A stretch of DNA of 12,820 nt, taken from NCBI GenBank assembly GCA_964442385.1, contig CAYTYZ010000022.1, positions 1 to 12,820 on the forward strand. Reading direction: 5' to 3'. Position 1 is the first letter of the stretch, and each line of letters starts with the position of its first letter. The translations under genes were made by a program, and so were the position numbers. This DNA is from CAYTYZ01 sp964442385 (GTDB taxonomy: Bacteria; Patescibacteriota; Microgenomatia; UBA12405). Shown here in pieces: positions 12,269 through 12,820 of this stretch. Under the pieces are notes generated by a model. It was not told where the DNA came from. It saw only the letters and a list, made by a program, of their open reading frames with translations, and did not search any database.

Positions 12269-12820
12269 TTACCTCGAAACGCTAGGAATAAACGCACAAA
12301 CCTGCGAGCCAACCGTCGCCGATCCATAGCTGCGACTCTCGCCGACAGGCGGAAGCTCAACTAGCCAGTACCACGCCGTTCCAATTGTTGGATCTGACCA
12401 TGAATGGACCCCAGGCCCAATTTCTTCATATGTCAACACGTACACCGGAGTTGCATTGCTCCTGTCTTTTGATGTTCCGCGAAGAATCATATAGGCATTG
12501 TCTCTCGCACTCTCGCTAAGTGACCAGCGAACAACATTTTGACCACTTACCAACTCCATACAAAAACAAATAACACTAGCTGTTGATGTTCGGATAAATC
12601 CGGCATCAATCGTTAGGTTATTCTGCGTGAGAGGCACTGTGACCTGACCACCGATAGCATCGGAGTCTATTGCGTCTGCCTCATTCCCACCTACATTTGG
12701 CAAGGTAAAGACATAATCCGGTGGAGGTATAAACCTCACCACATATGTCCCCAGATTTAGGCAATCAAACAGGTATTTCCCATCACTGTCCGTGGTCCGG
12801 GTAAACGTTCCATTTGCGCC
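12269..12820 (-). CDS. C-terminal part of a surface protein with SdrD-B and Fn3-like domains (5' end outside window)
   Basis: The frame is open from the right edge for 183 codons to a TAA, so the N-terminus lies outside. Visible residues 1-75 match the SdrD B/Cna-B type repeat: TTDSDGKYLFDCLNLGTYVV at 9-28, RFIPPPDYVF, then VGGNEADAIDSDAIGG (43-58), a calcium-site-like acidic run, and TIDAGF (70-75). Residues about 88-180 are Fn3-like (NVVRWSLSES, AYMILRGTS, HSWSDPT, AWYWLVEL). Such modules make stalks of secreted adhesins. A GTG at 12742 would give a short ORF but would cut the SdrD-B domain, so it is not the start. The C-terminus (PSVSR) has no LPXTG and no membrane helix. GC is clearly above the rest of the window. 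Confidence 0.86.
   Translation of the reverse strand, partial: GANGTFTRTTDSDGKYLFDCLNLGTYVVRFIPPPDYVFTLPNVGGNEADAIDSDAIGGQVTVPLTQNNLTIDAGFIRTSTASVICFCMELVSGQNVVRWSLSESARDNAYMILRGTSKDRSNATPVYVLTYEEIGPGVHSWSDPTIGTAWYWLVELPPVGESRSYGSATVGSQVCAFIPSVSR

Noticed and set aside
5125..12820. Alternative genetic code with TGA as glycine (as in Gracilibacteria/SR1)
   Set aside because: Long genes contain no internal TGA, and the small membrane protein plausibly ends in TGA. Only the 10873 site would need recoding.
1..12820. CRISPR array, insertion sequence or prophage
   Set aside because: No spaced direct repeats, transposase, integrase or terminal inverted repeats were seen; the tRNA genes have no adjoining attachment-site repeat.

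Overview
The window looks like a low-GC, gene-dense bacterial chromosome, most likely a Candidate Phyla Radiation (Patescibacteria, perhaps Microgenomates-type) genome. This is an inference. It rests on tightly packed short transcription units, many proteins I cannot place, large secreted proteins with Thr-Pro linkers, start codons with almost no Shine-Dalgarno sequence, and an enlarged NDK variant. No rRNA or other phylogenetic marker is present. The genetic code appears standard: the long genes contain no internal TGA, and TGA ends at least one gene.

Left part (1-5141). A large secreted alpha/beta hydrolase runs leftward off the window edge (1-2312, minus). It has a signal peptide, a beta-rich N-terminal domain, a Thr-Pro linker and an LCAT/PGAP1-like lipase or esterase domain with a complete Ser-Asp-His triad. 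Divergent from it is a very AT-rich three-gene surface-glycan operon (2345-5141, plus): a GT4 glycosyltransferase, a GT2 glycosyltransferase and an O-antigen-ligase/polymerase-type membrane protein. Their ends overlap.

Middle part (5125-7660). A minus-strand series reads, in transcription order, ArsR-type regulator, membrane-anchored double-LysM protein, tRNA-Gly(CCC), tRNA-Thr(CGT), and a membrane-anchored protein with two Ig-like domains. Divergent from arsR is nucleoside diphosphate kinase. The 82-bp spacer between them carries two face-to-face TTGATA-16-TATAAT promoters and two operator-like repeats.

Right part (7707-12820). This holds a 496-aa protein of unknown family ending in a perfect EF-hand loop, a tiny two-helix membrane protein, a 151-aa unknown, a divergent Ham1/RdgB-like NTP pyrophosphatase, and a minus-strand operon of a stand-alone receiver domain followed by two small ORFs in the same frame separated only by TGA|ATG. 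Then come a 169-aa unknown with the window's only clear Shine-Dalgarno site, two back-to-back terminators, and the C-terminal end of a GC-richer SdrD-B/Fn3-like surface protein (12269-12820, minus).

The unifying feature is promoter architecture. At seven starts a -10-like hexamer ends only 5-9 nt before the start codon, so the transcripts would be leaderless or nearly so. By theme the window is cell-envelope oriented (secreted hydrolase, glycan synthesis, LysM, Ig-like and SdrD proteins), with a few housekeeping and regulatory genes. After annotation no stretch over about 160 bp lacks a gene.
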